This document shows, one piece after another, positions 56,657-64,000 of a stretch of DNA of 64,000 bases (positions are counted from its first letter, which is position 1; each line of letters starts with the position of its first letter). The position numbers and the translations under genes are program-made. Source of the stretch: AC-32 sp963813435 (GTDB lineage: Bacteria; Actinomycetota; Thermoleophilia; Gaiellales; Gaiellaceae). The notes under the pieces are model-generated. The model searched no databases. It saw only the letters and a list, made by a program, of their open reading frames with translations, and was not told the origin of the DNA. The DNA is taken from the NCBI GenBank assembly GCA_963813435.1, contig CAWEYY010000001.1, positions 62,001 through 126,000 on the forward strand, given 5' to 3'.

Positions 56657-56755
56657 GACGCCAACCGTATCGACCGGCGGTTGCCGAACCTTTCCCGAGC
56701 CCGAACCCACGCCTGGCCAGCCCCTAACCACGCGCGCGCTAGAACTGGTGGTGAG

Positions 56756-56947
56756 ATGACGCAACCGACCACCACACGACGACAGGCCTTCGCGCTCGCG
56801 GCTGCGCTGACGCTCACCGTGCTCACGGGCGGCGCCGCAGTGACGGGCCTGCGGCAGTCGACCACGCAGGCATCTCCCGCGACGCCGGTCGTGCAGGTCG
56901 CGCAGCCGCCGGCCGCAGCGCCTCCACACGGCGAGGAGTCCGACTAG
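56756..56947 (+). CDS. Small membrane or exported protein
   Basis: A 63-residue protein with a basic N terminus, one hydrophobic segment (FALAAALTLTVLTGGAAV, 12-29) and an Ala/Pro/Thr-rich tail ending in HGEESD. It could be a membrane-anchored peptide or a secreted precursor. The TAG overlaps the GTG of the next small gene by 1 nt. Together with the two following genes it forms a tight cluster. No family recognised. Confidence 0.6.
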   Translation: MTQPTTTRRQAFALAAALTLTVLTGGAAVTGLRQSTTQASPATPVVQVAQPPAAAPPHGEESD

Positions 56948-57150
56948 TGCGCCGCGTCTGGTCAGCGGTCGCCGCGACCTGGGCGCTGCTCGCGATCGTC
57001 GCGGCGCTCGCGTGGTCGCATCCGCCGACTCAGTCGTCGCCGACCCGCGCGACCGTCCTCGTGGTCAAAGGCAAGAAGGGCAAGGCCGTCCTGCTGCCGA
57101 GCGGCGTCGCGACCCACACCACCACGCACAGCTCACCCCCAGCCCGATGA
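56947..57150 (+). CDS. Small exported protein of unknown function
   Basis: A 67-residue protein with a signal-anchor segment (SAVAATWALLAIVAALAW, 6-23) and a basic Thr/His-rich tail containing KGKKGKAVLLPSG and HTTTH. GTG start 1 nt into the previous stop. Its own end overlaps the heme-like membrane gene by 4 nt. The histidines in the tail may bind metal (speculative). No family recognised. Confidence 0.6.
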   Translation: MRRVWSAVAATWALLAIVAALAWSHPPTQSSPTRATVLVVKGKKGKAVLLPSGVATHTTTHSSPPAR

Positions 57151-57707
57151 GCGGCAACGTCCCTGTGATCTGGCTGCTCGCGCGTGCCTCAGGGCTCGTC
57201 GCGTTCGGACTGTTGACCGTCTCGGTCTGGCTCGGACTCGCGATGAGCACGCGGCTGCTCGGCCCGAAGCGTCAGAAGACGCTCTTCGGCTGGCACCGGA
57301 CGCTCGTCTGGACCGCGCTCTGGATGGTCGGGCTGCACGCTCTGACGGTGCTGCTCGATCCGGTCCTGCACTTCGGCCTCCCCGCCGTGCTCATCCCGTT
57401 CGCCGCGCCCTGGAAGCCGATCGGGGTCGCCGGCGGTGTGATCGCCGGCTGGCTGACACTCGTGCTCGCCGTCTCGTTCCGGGCGAAGAAGTGGATCGGT
57501 CACCGCGGCTGGCGCACCCTTCACTACGCGAGCTTCGCGGCGTTTGTGCTCTTCCTCGGCCATGCGCTCGCCGTCGGGACCGACCTGAAGGGCGTCCGGG
57601 GACTCGTCCTCGTCGGGATCGCCGCCGCTCCGGTCATCTGGCTCGGGCTGGCGCGAATGCTCCTGCCACGCAGCGGCGCCGTCCGGCCCGCGCCCGCCGC
57701 CGCCTAG
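57147..57707 (+). CDS. Ferric reductase-like heme membrane protein (MsrQ-like)
   Basis: A 186-residue protein with six predicted helices, such as ARASGLVAFGLLTVSVWLGL (landmark SGLVAFGLLTVSVWLG), TALWMVGLHALTVLL, IAGWLTLVLAV and LHYASFAAFVLFLGHALAV. Histidines in GWHRTLVW, VGLHALT, TLHYASF and LGHALAV fall inside helices as in b-heme ferric reductase/MsrQ folds. A quinol- or flavin-linked electron carrier is likely, though no partner reductase is nearby. ATG overlaps the previous gene (ATGA). Confidence 0.78.
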   Translation: MSGNVPVIWLLARASGLVAFGLLTVSVWLGLAMSTRLLGPKRQKTLFGWHRTLVWTALWMVGLHALTVLLDPVLHFGLPAVLIPFAAPWKPIGVAGGVIAGWLTLVLAVSFRAKKWIGHRGWRTLHYASFAAFVLFLGHALAVGTDLKGVRGLVLVGIAAAPVIWLGLARMLLPRSGAVRPAPAAA

Positions 57708-58972
57708 GAAGCGCGGTACCTGAGCGCGGCCGCGAGCACCGGGTCCTTGCCGGCGAAGAACGCCTTCGAGCTCAGCGCGACCGGGATCTTCGGCTCGATC
57801 GCGACGCGCGGATCGCCGGCGAAGCTCTTCTGCCAGTAGATCGCAGCGATATCGACCCGCAGGCCCGCAGACGGGAGGTCGACCGGCTGGACGTCGCCGT
57901 ACAGGTTCGGACTTCCACCCGACGTTTCGCCGACGAACACCGCCCGCGTCTTCCGCTCGAGCTCGGTGATGAAGTTCTGCGCCGCGGAGAACGTGCTGCG
58001 GCCGATCAGAACGACGAGCCGCCCCTTCTTGTTGACCCGCTTCGAGCGGAGAGCCCTGAGCAGGTCGACGTAGGTGTGGTTGTCGCCGCCCGGGTTCAGG
58101 CGCATGTCCACGATCACGCGGCGGAACGTCTTCTTCTTGACGAGGCGCAGGAGCTTCCGCGCGTCGGGCCCGGTCGAGCCGAGCACGCGGTTGTACCCGA
58201 CGTAGACCACGCGCCCACGCTCGAGCGTCGTCACGTAGTGATCCTGTCCGCGGCGGCGGAGATAGAGCGGCTTCGACCGCTTCGGCAGCGCGTAGACGAA
58301 CGTCGGAAAGTACGGCTGCATGATGTTCACGTAGGCGGCCGCGGTCACCGGCGCGATCGTCACGTCCTGCGCGGCTCCTCCGGGCTTCTGCACGGTAAAC
58401 CGCGCGGGCCCGACCCCAGGGCGGAGGCCGAGCCCGTGCAGGACCTCGCCGGTCAGCATGAAGCTCATGAACCGATCGGTGCGCGTCGCCTCGTTGTCGC
58501 GCGGGACGAGCGGGCGCACCTTCTGCTCGAGCCCGTCGACGGGCATGCCGTCGATCGCCAGGACCCGCGAGCCGACCAGACTCTTGTTCCTGGGCGCCGT
58601 GACGACGAACAGCCCGTCGCTGAACTTGTAGAGATAGAGCGGGTAGACGTGGAACGTGCGGGCGTTCCCGGAGTCGAGCGTGAAGATCCCGGAGTGGCCT
58701 TCGCGCGCGCCGAGGAGGTTCACGAATCGCATCAGCTCGACGAGGAGCTGATCCTGATTCAGCGACGGCGCCCGCGCGGCGAGGTCGTCGGCGGCCGCCT
58801 GGAAGACCGGTTCAGGCGTCGCGTGGAACGGGTTCGGGTGGATCCGGCGGATCTCGGACATCAGGAAGCGAACGTCCGAGCCCGCGTCCGACTTGGCCGG
58901 AGCCGCCTTCTGGGCCGATCCGGTCAGCGCGACGAGCGCGGCGGCGACGGCGATCAGCGAGCCTCTCAGCAT
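57704..58972 (-). CDS. Secreted S41-family (tail-specific type) peptidase
   Basis: A 422-residue exported protein: signal peptide (GSLIAVAAALVALTGSAQ, 4-21), an N-terminal helical domain, a PDZ-like region and an S41 core. The core has VDMRLNPGGDNHTYVDLLRAL (landmark DMRLNPGGDN), the nucleophile Ser in RSTFSAAQNF and VGETSGGSPNLYG. The catalytic Lys/Glu are not clear by eye, so activity is likely but unproven. The stop overlaps the convergent heme protein by 4 nt. It is divergent from the XRE-cupin regulator. Confidence 0.82.
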   Translation of the reverse strand: MLRGSLIAVAAALVALTGSAQKAAPAKSDAGSDVRFLMSEIRRIHPNPFHATPEPVFQAAADDLAARAPSLNQDQLLVELMRFVNLLGAREGHSGIFTLDSGNARTFHVYPLYLYKFSDGLFVVTAPRNKSLVGSRVLAIDGMPVDGLEQKVRPLVPRDNEATRTDRFMSFMLTGEVLHGLGLRPGVGPARFTVQKPGGAAQDVTIAPVTAAAYVNIMQPYFPTFVYALPKRSKPLYLRRRGQDHYVTTLERGRVVYVGYNRVLGSTGPDARKLLRLVKKKTFRRVIVDMRLNPGGDNHTYVDLLRALRSKRVNKKGRLVVLIGRSTFSAAQNFITELERKTRAVFVGETSGGSPNLYGDVQPVDLPSAGLRVDIAAIYWQKSFAGDPRVAIEPKIPVALSSKAFFAGKDPVLAAALRYRAS

Positions 58973-58982
58973 CCGGTCGCGA

Positions 58983-58999
58983 TTTTAGCATTACTAAAA
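58983..58999. promoter_or_regulatory. Palindrome TTTTAG-N5-CTAAAA in the XRE promoter
   Basis: Perfect 6-bp arms around CATTA in a very AT-rich spot between the divergent S41 peptidase and XRE-cupin genes. A TACACT -10-like element (59010-59015) lies only 10 nt before the GTG at 59025, suggesting a leaderless message. It could be the autoregulatory operator of the XRE protein (inference). Confidence 0.5.
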
Positions 59000-59024
59000 A
59001 AACTGTGACTACACTTACACAACG

Positions 59025-59591
59025 GTGACGAGCGCGGGCGAGATCCAGATCGGTCCGCGACTGCGCGCCGCCCGCAGGGAACGAGGGCTCACGATCAGCG
59101 AGGTGGCCGAGCAGGCCGGGCTCACCGCGGGGTTCATCAGCCAGCTCGAGCGCGACCTGACCTCGGCCTCCCTCTCCTCCCTCTACCGCATCTGCGCGGT
59201 GCTGGGCATCCGCGTCGGGAACCTGATCGACGACGTGCCCTCGGGGCAGCTGATCCGTCGCGAGCAGCAGACGCGGCGCTCGCTCGCGATGGGCAACGCC
59301 GAGCACCTCCTGCTCACCTCGCGCGAGGAGCGCCGCTTCCACGTGACCGAGTCGCACATCCCACCGGGCGGAAGCGCGGGCGACGAGCTGTACACGCTCC
59401 CAGCCGACGTCGAGCTCGTCTACGTCCTGCGCGGCTCGCTCGAGCTCCGGGTCGGCGACGAGACGCATCTGCTCGAGGAAGGCGACACGTTCACGTACTC
59501 GCCGCGCGACCCGCACACGTGGCTCAACCCGTCCGACTCGGACGAGGCCGTCGTGCTCTGGACGGCGCTGCCGAACCCCTACGCGGCGTAG
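59025..59591 (+). CDS. XRE-family regulator with C-terminal cupin domain
   Basis: A 188-residue regulator: helix-turn-helix (IGPRLRAARRERGLTISEVAEQAGLTAGFISQLER, landmark LTISEVAEQAGLTAGFISQ), then a cupin ligand-binding domain (ELVYVLRGSLELRVGDE, EEGDTFTYSPRDPHTWLN). The type controls polyamine, amino-acid or osmolyte catabolism in other bacteria; the effector is unknown here. GTG start, close behind a -10-like TACACT. The 3' end overlaps the convergent hydrolase by 13 nt. Confidence 0.92.
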   Translation: MTSAGEIQIGPRLRAARRERGLTISEVAEQAGLTAGFISQLERDLTSASLSSLYRICAVLGIRVGNLIDDVPSGQLIRREQQTRRSLAMGNAEHLLLTSREERRFHVTESHIPPGGSAGDELYTLPADVELVYVLRGSLELRVGDETHLLEEGDTFTYSPRDPHTWLNPSDSDEAVVLWTALPNPYAA

Positions 59592-60331
59592 CGCTCGAGA
59601 AACGCGAGGGTGCGCGACCAGGCGTCGTCCGAGGCCGCGGCGAACTCCTCGTGCTTGCGGTCGAAGAAGCTGTGCGGGGCTCCCTCGTAGACGACGAGCT
59701 GGTGCTCGACCCCGGCCTCCGTCAGCGCCTGGTCGAAGGCCGCGTTGAGCTCGGCGGTGATGTTCTGGTCGTCGCCGGCCTGGAGGGCGAGGATCGGCGC
59801 ATCGATCTCCGCCGCACGATGCGTGGGGCCAGGGACGCCGTTCCGCTCGGCAGGCATGCCGTAGAAGCCGACCGCCCCCGCGATCCCGTGGCCGCTCGCG
59901 GCGGCAAGCCACGAGTTGCGCCCGCCGAAGCAGAAGCCGACGGTGAAGATCGTCTCGCAGCCGAGCCCGCGCAGGTGCTCGACCGCCGCGCCGACGTCGG
60001 CCTGGACGCCCTCGGGAGTCGTCTCGGCGACGTGGTCCGGATACGGGAAATCGTCGTCGCGCTTGCTCACGCCTGCCGTGCGGCCGAAGTAGTCGAACGC
60101 GAGCGCCGCGTACCCGCGCTCGGCGAAGCGCAGCGCCAGCTCCTCGTAGAAGCGGTAGAGGCCGCGCACGTCCGGGAGGATCACGACACCGACCTTCGCC
60201 GGCTCCTCGGGTGTCGCGAGGAAGGCGGCGAAGCGGTTCCCGTCCTTCGCCTCGAGCTCGAGGTCCTCGTGCGAGACGGCCGCGCCGGAGATGACCGGGA
60301 TCGGCGGGACGGAGTCGAGGTCGAAGCACAC
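59579..60331 (-). CDS. Dienelactone hydrolase family protein
   Basis: A 250-residue alpha/beta hydrolase. The nucleophile is the cysteine of GFCFGGR (typical of dienelactone hydrolases), the acid lies in LQAGDDQNIT and the base in APHSFFDRKH. VGVVILPDVRGLYRFYEELA (landmark ILPDVRGLYRFYEE) is the family opening. Hydrolyses esters or lactones, perhaps from aromatic breakdown, but no such pathway is adjacent. ATG start, 29 bp from the divergent mutY. Confidence 0.9.
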   Translation of the reverse strand: MCFDLDSVPPIPVISGAAVSHEDLELEAKDGNRFAAFLATPEEPAKVGVVILPDVRGLYRFYEELALRFAERGYAALAFDYFGRTAGVSKRDDDFPYPDHVAETTPEGVQADVGAAVEHLRGLGCETIFTVGFCFGGRNSWLAAASGHGIAGAVGFYGMPAERNGVPGPTHRAAEIDAPILALQAGDDQNITAELNAAFDQALTEAGVEHQLVVYEGAPHSFFDRKHEEFAAASDDAWSRTLAFLERYAA

Positions 60332-60360
60332 GGTCCGGGAGGCAGTCTAGGGTCTCGCGC

Positions 60361-61068
60361 GTGAAGGAGGCGCTGCTCGCGTGGTTCGATGAGAACGGCC
60401 GCGACCTCCCGTGGCGGCGGACGCGCAACCCCTACGCGATCCTCGTCTCGGAGGTGATGCTGCAACAGACGCAGGCCGCCCGCGTCGTTCCGCGCTACAT
60501 GGCGTGGCTGGAGCGGTGGCCGACGGTCGAGGCGCTCGCCGAGGCGTCGAGCGCGGACGTGATCCGCGCCTGGCAAGGTCTCGGCTACAACCGGCGCGCG
60601 CTCAATCTCCACCGCGCGGCCCGCGAGATCGCCGCGAACGGCTGGCCCGACAACCTGACCGCGCTTCCAGGAGTCGGCCGCTATACGGCAGATGCCGTCG
60701 CATGCTTCGCGCTCGGCCGCCCGGTCCTGCCCGTGGACGTGAACGTGCGACGCGTGCTCGAGCGAACGGGCGGCGAGTACGACCACACGTGCGGGCAGGC
60801 GCTCATGGACCTCGGCGCGACGATCTGCATCGCCCGCATTCCGCGCTGCGGCGAATGCCCGCTCGCCGCCGAGTGCCCATCGCGCGGGCGCCGCTTCGAG
60901 CCGCTCCGCAAGCAGGGCCCGTTCGAGGGCTCGTTCCGCCAGCGGCGCGCCCACGCCTTGCGCGTACTCCTCGACGGAGGCGAACCGAGCGACGCGGAAG
61001 CGGTCGTCGCTCTCGCGCAAGACGGCCTCGTCCGCCTGGAAGACGGCGTCGCCAGCCTCCCGGACTAG
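60361..61068 (+). CDS. mutY: A/G-specific adenine glycosylase, catalytic part only
   Basis: A 235-residue HhH-GPD DNA glycosylase: RDLPWRRTRNPYAILVSEVMLQQTQ (landmark ILVSEVMLQQTQ), GLGYNRRALNLHRAA, the LPGVGRYTADAV hairpin and catalytic Asp in VDVNVRRV. The [4Fe-4S] ligands are in CIARIPRCGECPLAAEC. Removes A opposite 8-oxoG. It ends at residue 235, while most MutY proteins continue with a NUDIX-like 8-oxoG-recognition domain to 300 or more. GTG start. Confidence 0.9.
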   Translation: MKEALLAWFDENGRDLPWRRTRNPYAILVSEVMLQQTQAARVVPRYMAWLERWPTVEALAEASSADVIRAWQGLGYNRRALNLHRAAREIAANGWPDNLTALPGVGRYTADAVACFALGRPVLPVDVNVRRVLERTGGEYDHTCGQALMDLGATICIARIPRCGECPLAAECPSRGRRFEPLRKQGPFEGSFRQRRAHALRVLLDGGEPSDAEAVVALAQDGLVRLEDGVASLPD

Positions 61069-61087
61069 AGCGTCTTACACTTCAGCT

Positions 61088-61783
61088 GTGTCGCAAGTGA
61101 CACGAATCGCCGGGATCGCGATGGCCAGCATGGTCGTCGCGGGCTGCGGAGGGGGCTCGTCCTCCAATCACATTGCGGTCACGAAGCAGCAGACCACGCG
61201 ATCCCGGGTCGCGAACCAGGTCAGCTCCAACGGAGACTTCCACGCTGCGACTCACAGCGTCATGTTCTTCGGCGCCGGCGACGACGCCACGGGCGACAAG
61301 TCGCCATACGACCTGTACGAGGTCTTCCGGCGCGCCCCGCAGGAGAACGACACTCGAGCGAGGGAGGTCGCGAAGGCGAACGGCATCTTCCGACGACGGG
61401 ATCTCGTGCCATCCGACCCGGTCTATGAGGACGCACGCCTCGTCGCCGGCACCACGAGTGACGGTGTCTACGCGCTGCCGACGACCGGGCAGGAGATCTG
61501 CATTGGCCGTTTCCCGAACGGCGGAAGCGGGTGCCAAACGCCCGGACCGCATGGCATCACAATCGGATTCGACGACGCCGAAGACGGTAGCTCGATCTTC
61601 CTGTATGGCTTGATCGGAGACGACGTGCGGAGTGTCGATGCGGTCATGGATGGCACCGAGCACCGGGCCGAGCTCGGGGAGAACGGATACTTCGCCGAGC
61701 TGCCCAGTGCACGAGGCCAGCAGCTCGAGAAGGTCGTCCTCCATCTGCGTTCGGGCGAGACCCAGGAACTGACACTTCCGTGA
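61088..61783 (+). CDS. Putative lipoprotein of unknown function
   Basis: A 231-residue protein with a lipoprotein signal (GIAMASMVVAGC, Cys20 lipidated) and a mature domain with no family I recognise. Visible landmarks are FHAATHSVMFFGAGDDATG, LYEVFRRAPQE, two cysteines in ICIGRFPNGGSGC and a C-terminal beta-like HLRSGETQELTLP. Base composition is less GC-rich than its neighbours, which may mean recent acquisition. GTG start. Confidence 0.6.
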   Translation: MSQVTRIAGIAMASMVVAGCGGGSSSNHIAVTKQQTTRSRVANQVSSNGDFHAATHSVMFFGAGDDATGDKSPYDLYEVFRRAPQENDTRAREVAKANGIFRRRDLVPSDPVYEDARLVAGTTSDGVYALPTTGQEICIGRFPNGGSGCQTPGPHGITIGFDDAEDGSSIFLYGLIGDDVRSVDAVMDGTEHRAELGENGYFAELPSARGQQLEKVVLHLRSGETQELTLP

Positions 61784-61793
61784 CGGTTACCCG

Positions 61794-62495
61794 CTAGCCG
61801 GAGTAGGCGTGGCGCATCCACACGTTCGGCTCGCGGTACACGCCGTGATCCCGCTCCCGGTCGATCTCCACCGGGACTAGCGCCCCGGGCACGACGTAGC
61901 TCCCGCTCTCGAGGAGCGCCAACCCTGTCCATTCCTCGAGCTCGGCGACCGTGCCCTCGACGATCAGAGAGTCTTCCGCGATCCCCAGCACCTCTGCTCC
62001 GAGGCGCTCATGCGCTCGCAGCCATGGATCGAAGAGGAGCCCGTCGTTGCGCCGCCAGCCGGCGTAGCGCTCGATCGGCGTCAGCGGGTAACGAGCCTTG
62101 AGGCTCGGCCTTACCGGAGCGACGAGCTCCCAGCCTCGATCGAAGGCCAGGGCTCGCATGTGCTCGAGCATCACGCGCGAGAGCCCGCGCCCCTGATGGT
62201 CGGGATCGACGAGGACCGCCAACGCGCAGAGACGGTCGGGTGCGCGCTTCCCGAAGCCGTTGACGAACGCTTGGCGCCAGCTGGCAGGCATTCCGCTCAC
62301 CGGGATCGAGTTGCCCTCGGCCAGCAGCTTGCCGTCGTCCACGAGCGCGAACTGGAACTCCGCCCGCTCTCCGTAGAGCCGCCCCCAGTAGTCGTTCGAG
62401 ACCTCGTCGTGGAAGACGATCTCGGGCCAGGCTCGGCGGATCTCCGAGAAGGCAGGTGAGCCGCGAAGCTCCTCCGAGACCGGGACGACGTTCAA
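61794..62495 (-). CDS. GNAT family N-acetyltransferase
   Basis: A 233-residue acetyltransferase: FQFALVDDGKLLAEGNSIPV, CALAVLVDPDHQGRGLSRVML with the acetyl-CoA loop HQGRGLS (a clear Q/RxxGxG/A), LAFDRGWELVAPVRPS and the longer C-terminal half seen in GNAT proteins acting on small molecules (RYPLTPIERYAGWRR). The substrate is unknown. TTG start overlapping the ispF stop by 4 nt, so it belongs to the ispD-PHP-ispF unit. Confidence 0.82.
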   Translation of the reverse strand: MNVVPVSEELRGSPAFSEIRRAWPEIVFHDEVSNDYWGRLYGERAEFQFALVDDGKLLAEGNSIPVSGMPASWRQAFVNGFGKRAPDRLCALAVLVDPDHQGRGLSRVMLEHMRALAFDRGWELVAPVRPSLKARYPLTPIERYAGWRRNDGLLFDPWLRAHERLGAEVLGIAEDSLIVEGTVAELEEWTGLALLESGSYVVPGALVPVEIDRERDHGVYREPNVWMRHAYSG

Positions 62496-62962
62496 CGCTC
62501 GAGCAGCGCCACGGCGACCGCAGCAAGGCCCTCGCCGCGGCCGGTGAAGCCGAGGCCGTCCGTTGTCGTGGCACGGACTGTCACGAGGCCGGCCTCGACG
62601 CCGAGCGCCTCGGCGAGCCGCGCCTGCATCGCTCCTCGGAGCGGCGCGATCCGCGGCTCCTCGCCCACGAGCACGCAGTCCGCGTTCGCGAGTTCCCAGC
62701 CGGCCTCTCGTACCTGCGTGTAGGCCCGCGAGAGCAGGTCGAGCGACGATGCTCCCTCCCATTCCGAGGAGTCCGAGGGGAAGAGCGAGCCGATGTCCCC
62801 CATCCCGGCCGCGCCGAGGAGCGCGTCGATCAGCGCGTGCGCGATCACGTCGCCGTCCGAGTGGCCCGCGAGCCCCCGCGCGGACTCGACCTCGACCCCA
62901 CCGAGCACGAGCGGCACGCCCTCGACGAGCGCGTGGGCGTCGACGCCAACGCCGACTCTCAT
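62492..62962 (-). CDS. ispF: 2-C-methyl-D-erythritol 2,4-cyclodiphosphate synthase
   Basis: Methylerythritol-phosphate (isoprenoid) pathway enzyme, 156 residues, standard length. Metal ligands: VGVDAHALV near the start and AGHSDGDVIAHALIDALLGA (landmark GHSDGDVIAHAL), then GDIGSLFPSD and ATTTDGLGFTGRGEG. ATG start. Overlaps the PHP gene by 4 nt and the GNAT gene by 4 nt. Confidence 0.95.
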   Translation of the reverse strand: MRVGVGVDAHALVEGVPLVLGGVEVESARGLAGHSDGDVIAHALIDALLGAAGMGDIGSLFPSDSSEWEGASSLDLLSRAYTQVREAGWELANADCVLVGEEPRIAPLRGAMQARLAEALGVEAGLVTVRATTTDGLGFTGRGEGLAAVAVALLER

Positions 62963-63780
62963 CCGAGCGACTCCTGGCGACGCTCTCGCCGATCGAAGAC
63001 CGTCACGGTCTCGTAGCCAACCTCGCGCGCGAGCGCAACGGCCTTGTCGAGGTCGCGCCCGACGTGCGCGGGCTCGTGCGCATCCGAGGCGAGCGTGATC
63101 GGTACTCCACGCTCGTGGAAAGCGACGAGCAGCTCGCGGTCGGGATAGAGCTCGCCGACCGGCTTGTACAGGCCCGCAGTCGAGACCTCGACGCACACGC
63201 CGGCCGCCTCGATCGCGTCGGCGGTCTCGACGTACAGGTAGTGCCTCTCCTCGTCAGATGCCCGCATCCCGAAGAACTTGATCAGATCCGGGTGCGAGAG
63301 GCAGTCGAAGAGGCCGCTGCGAGCCGCATCGCGCAGCCAGACGAAGTAGCGGCGCCAGGCCTCACCGACCGGGATGCGGTGCACGAGCCCTGGCTCCTGG
63401 TCGACCGCGAAGCCGTCGACGAAGTGCACCGAGCCGAGTAGGTAGTCCCACGGGTACGGCTCGAGCAGGTCGACCAGCTCGCGCTCGATTCCCGGGAAGT
63501 AGTCCACCTCGAGCCCGAGCTTGATCGGCAGGCCGCGACTCTTCGCCTCCTGGACTGCGCCCACGTAGTCGTCGAGCCCGTCCGTGCAGCGCTCGCGCAT
63601 CCACTCGAGCTGCCAGAGCTCCTTGCTCTCGCGGAACTTGAAGATGTGCTCGGTGAACCCGATCTCGTTAACGCCAGCCTTGCGCGCCTCCGCGACGTAC
63701 TCCTCCGCGTAGTCCGCCGAGTAGGACCCCACTGGGCCGCTCTCCGGAAGGCGGAGGTGCATGTGGTAGTCGACGATCAA
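62959..63780 (-). CDS. PHP-domain phosphatase, HisK/histidinol-phosphatase-like
   Basis: A 273-residue PHP-fold metallophosphatase: VDYHMHLRLPES with metal-binding HMH (His6, His8), GFTEHIFKF, GLEVDYFPG, GSVHFVDGF, SHPDLIKFFG and LASDAHEPAHVG. These correspond to PHP motifs I-IV and resemble histidinol-phosphate phosphatase HisK. No his gene is adjacent, so the substrate is uncertain. TTG start overlapping the ispD stop by 4 nt (TTGA). Confidence 0.88.
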   Translation of the reverse strand: MIVDYHMHLRLPESGPVGSYSADYAEEYVAEARKAGVNEIGFTEHIFKFRESKELWQLEWMRERCTDGLDDYVGAVQEAKSRGLPIKLGLEVDYFPGIERELVDLLEPYPWDYLLGSVHFVDGFAVDQEPGLVHRIPVGEAWRRYFVWLRDAARSGLFDCLSHPDLIKFFGMRASDEERHYLYVETADAIEAAGVCVEVSTAGLYKPVGELYPDRELLVAFHERGVPITLASDAHEPAHVGRDLDKAVALAREVGYETVTVFDRRERRQESLG

Positions 63781-64000
63781 GGCTCGAGCCAGCTCGAGAC
63801 GAGGGCGAGGTCGTCCGCGTCCGTGACCTTCAGGAGGCGGCGGTCGCCCTCGACGACCCTGATGCGGCCGCCACGGGCCTCGACCAGCGACGCGCAGTCA
63901 CTCGCACTCGTCACTTCACCGGCGAGCGCTTCGCGGAGGACCGACGCGACGAACGCCTGCGGCGTCTGAACCGCGACGAGCTCGCCGCGCTCAAGCGTCT
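63777..64000 (-). CDS. ispD: 2-C-methyl-D-erythritol 4-phosphate cytidylyltransferase (5' part beyond window)
   Basis: The last 73 codons of IspD, cut by the window end: VAVQTPQAFVASVLREALAG, TSASDCASLVEARGG, VVEGDRRLLKVTDADDLALV match the C-terminal substrate-binding part of the family. With ispF downstream it makes two successive MEP-pathway enzymes, here separated by the PHP gene. Upstream sequence is missing. Confidence 0.92.
   Translation of the reverse strand, partial: TLERGELVAVQTPQAFVASVLREALAGEVTSASDCASLVEARGGRIRVVEGDRRLLKVTDADDLALVSSWLEP

Overview
The window is GC-rich bacterial chromosome with densely packed genes, many 1-4 nt start/stop overlaps and frequent GTG and TTG starts. 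Several traits point to Actinomycetota, most likely the class Thermoleophilia (Gaiella/Solirubrobacter-like). These are a biotin-dependent acyl-CoA carboxylase with a fused alpha chain and an epsilon-like peptide, a SigH-type sigma factor, a sulfate ABC transporter next to an Rrf2 regulator, and a succinate dehydrogenase module with an HdrB-like subunit. The lineage is an inference from gene content; no rRNA is present. I see no prophage, insertion sequence or CRISPR array. The one RNA gene is a tRNA-Thr.

Layout. 1-5.9 kb: end of dnaX, ybaB, a cyclic-nucleotide-binding protein, recR, lysC-asd, a VOC protein and a lone MshEN domain. 5.9-12.2 kb (minus strand): GNAT, Asp23, metallophosphoesterase, then sdhE-sdhB-lipoprotein-sdhA. 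12.3-20.4 kb: MprF-like lysyltransferase, PEP carboxykinase, two Xer-type recombinases flanking an ArsR/SRPBCC pair, a HEAT protein and citrate synthase. 20.4-27.7 kb: icd-mdh, SDR, PDZ-Lon-like protease, a small Cys4 protein, LapA-domain protein, aminotransferase and a secreted subtilase. 27.7-32.2 kb: sucD-methyltransferase-sucC and an ABC-2 exporter. 32.2-39.6 kb: acyl-CoA carboxylase subunits interleaved with pgsA, an NlpC/P60 hydrolase and a GGDEF/HD-GYP protein. 39.7-44.1 kb: a polyproline LamG surface protein, a GGDEF protein, Rrf2 and a methyltransferase. 44.1-50.1 kb: sulfate transporter cysA-cysW-cysT-sbp, divergent from a trans-sulfuration-type PLP enzyme and a glycosyltransferase. 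50.1-56.7 kb: TIGR03118 protein, tRNA-Thr, sigH, NYN RNase, rlmB, cysS, a compact GluRS and a YcaQ-like protein. 56.7-64 kb: a small membrane/heme-like cluster, S41 protease, XRE-cupin regulator, dienelactone hydrolase, mutY, a lipoprotein, GNAT, ispF, PHP phosphatase and the end of ispD.

Functionally, much of the TCA cycle (citrate synthase, isocitrate dehydrogenase, succinyl-CoA ligase, succinate dehydrogenase, malate dehydrogenase) plus PEP carboxykinase lies within about 23 kb. A sulfur-assimilation block has its own palindromic operator candidate and a nearby cysteine-free Rrf2 regulator.

The most unusual signal is a dispersed, structured repeat of about 75 nt. It occurs three times, always on the minus strand, starting directly after the stop codon of one gene and ending at the leader of the next. 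Its main hairpin keeps pairing although its bases differ between copies. Other points worth attention are a lipoprotein gene wedged between sdhA and sdhB, a methyltransferase wedged between sucC and sucD, a compact glutamyl-tRNA synthetase, a Cys4 microprotein without a standard start codon, and a run of 43 prolines.
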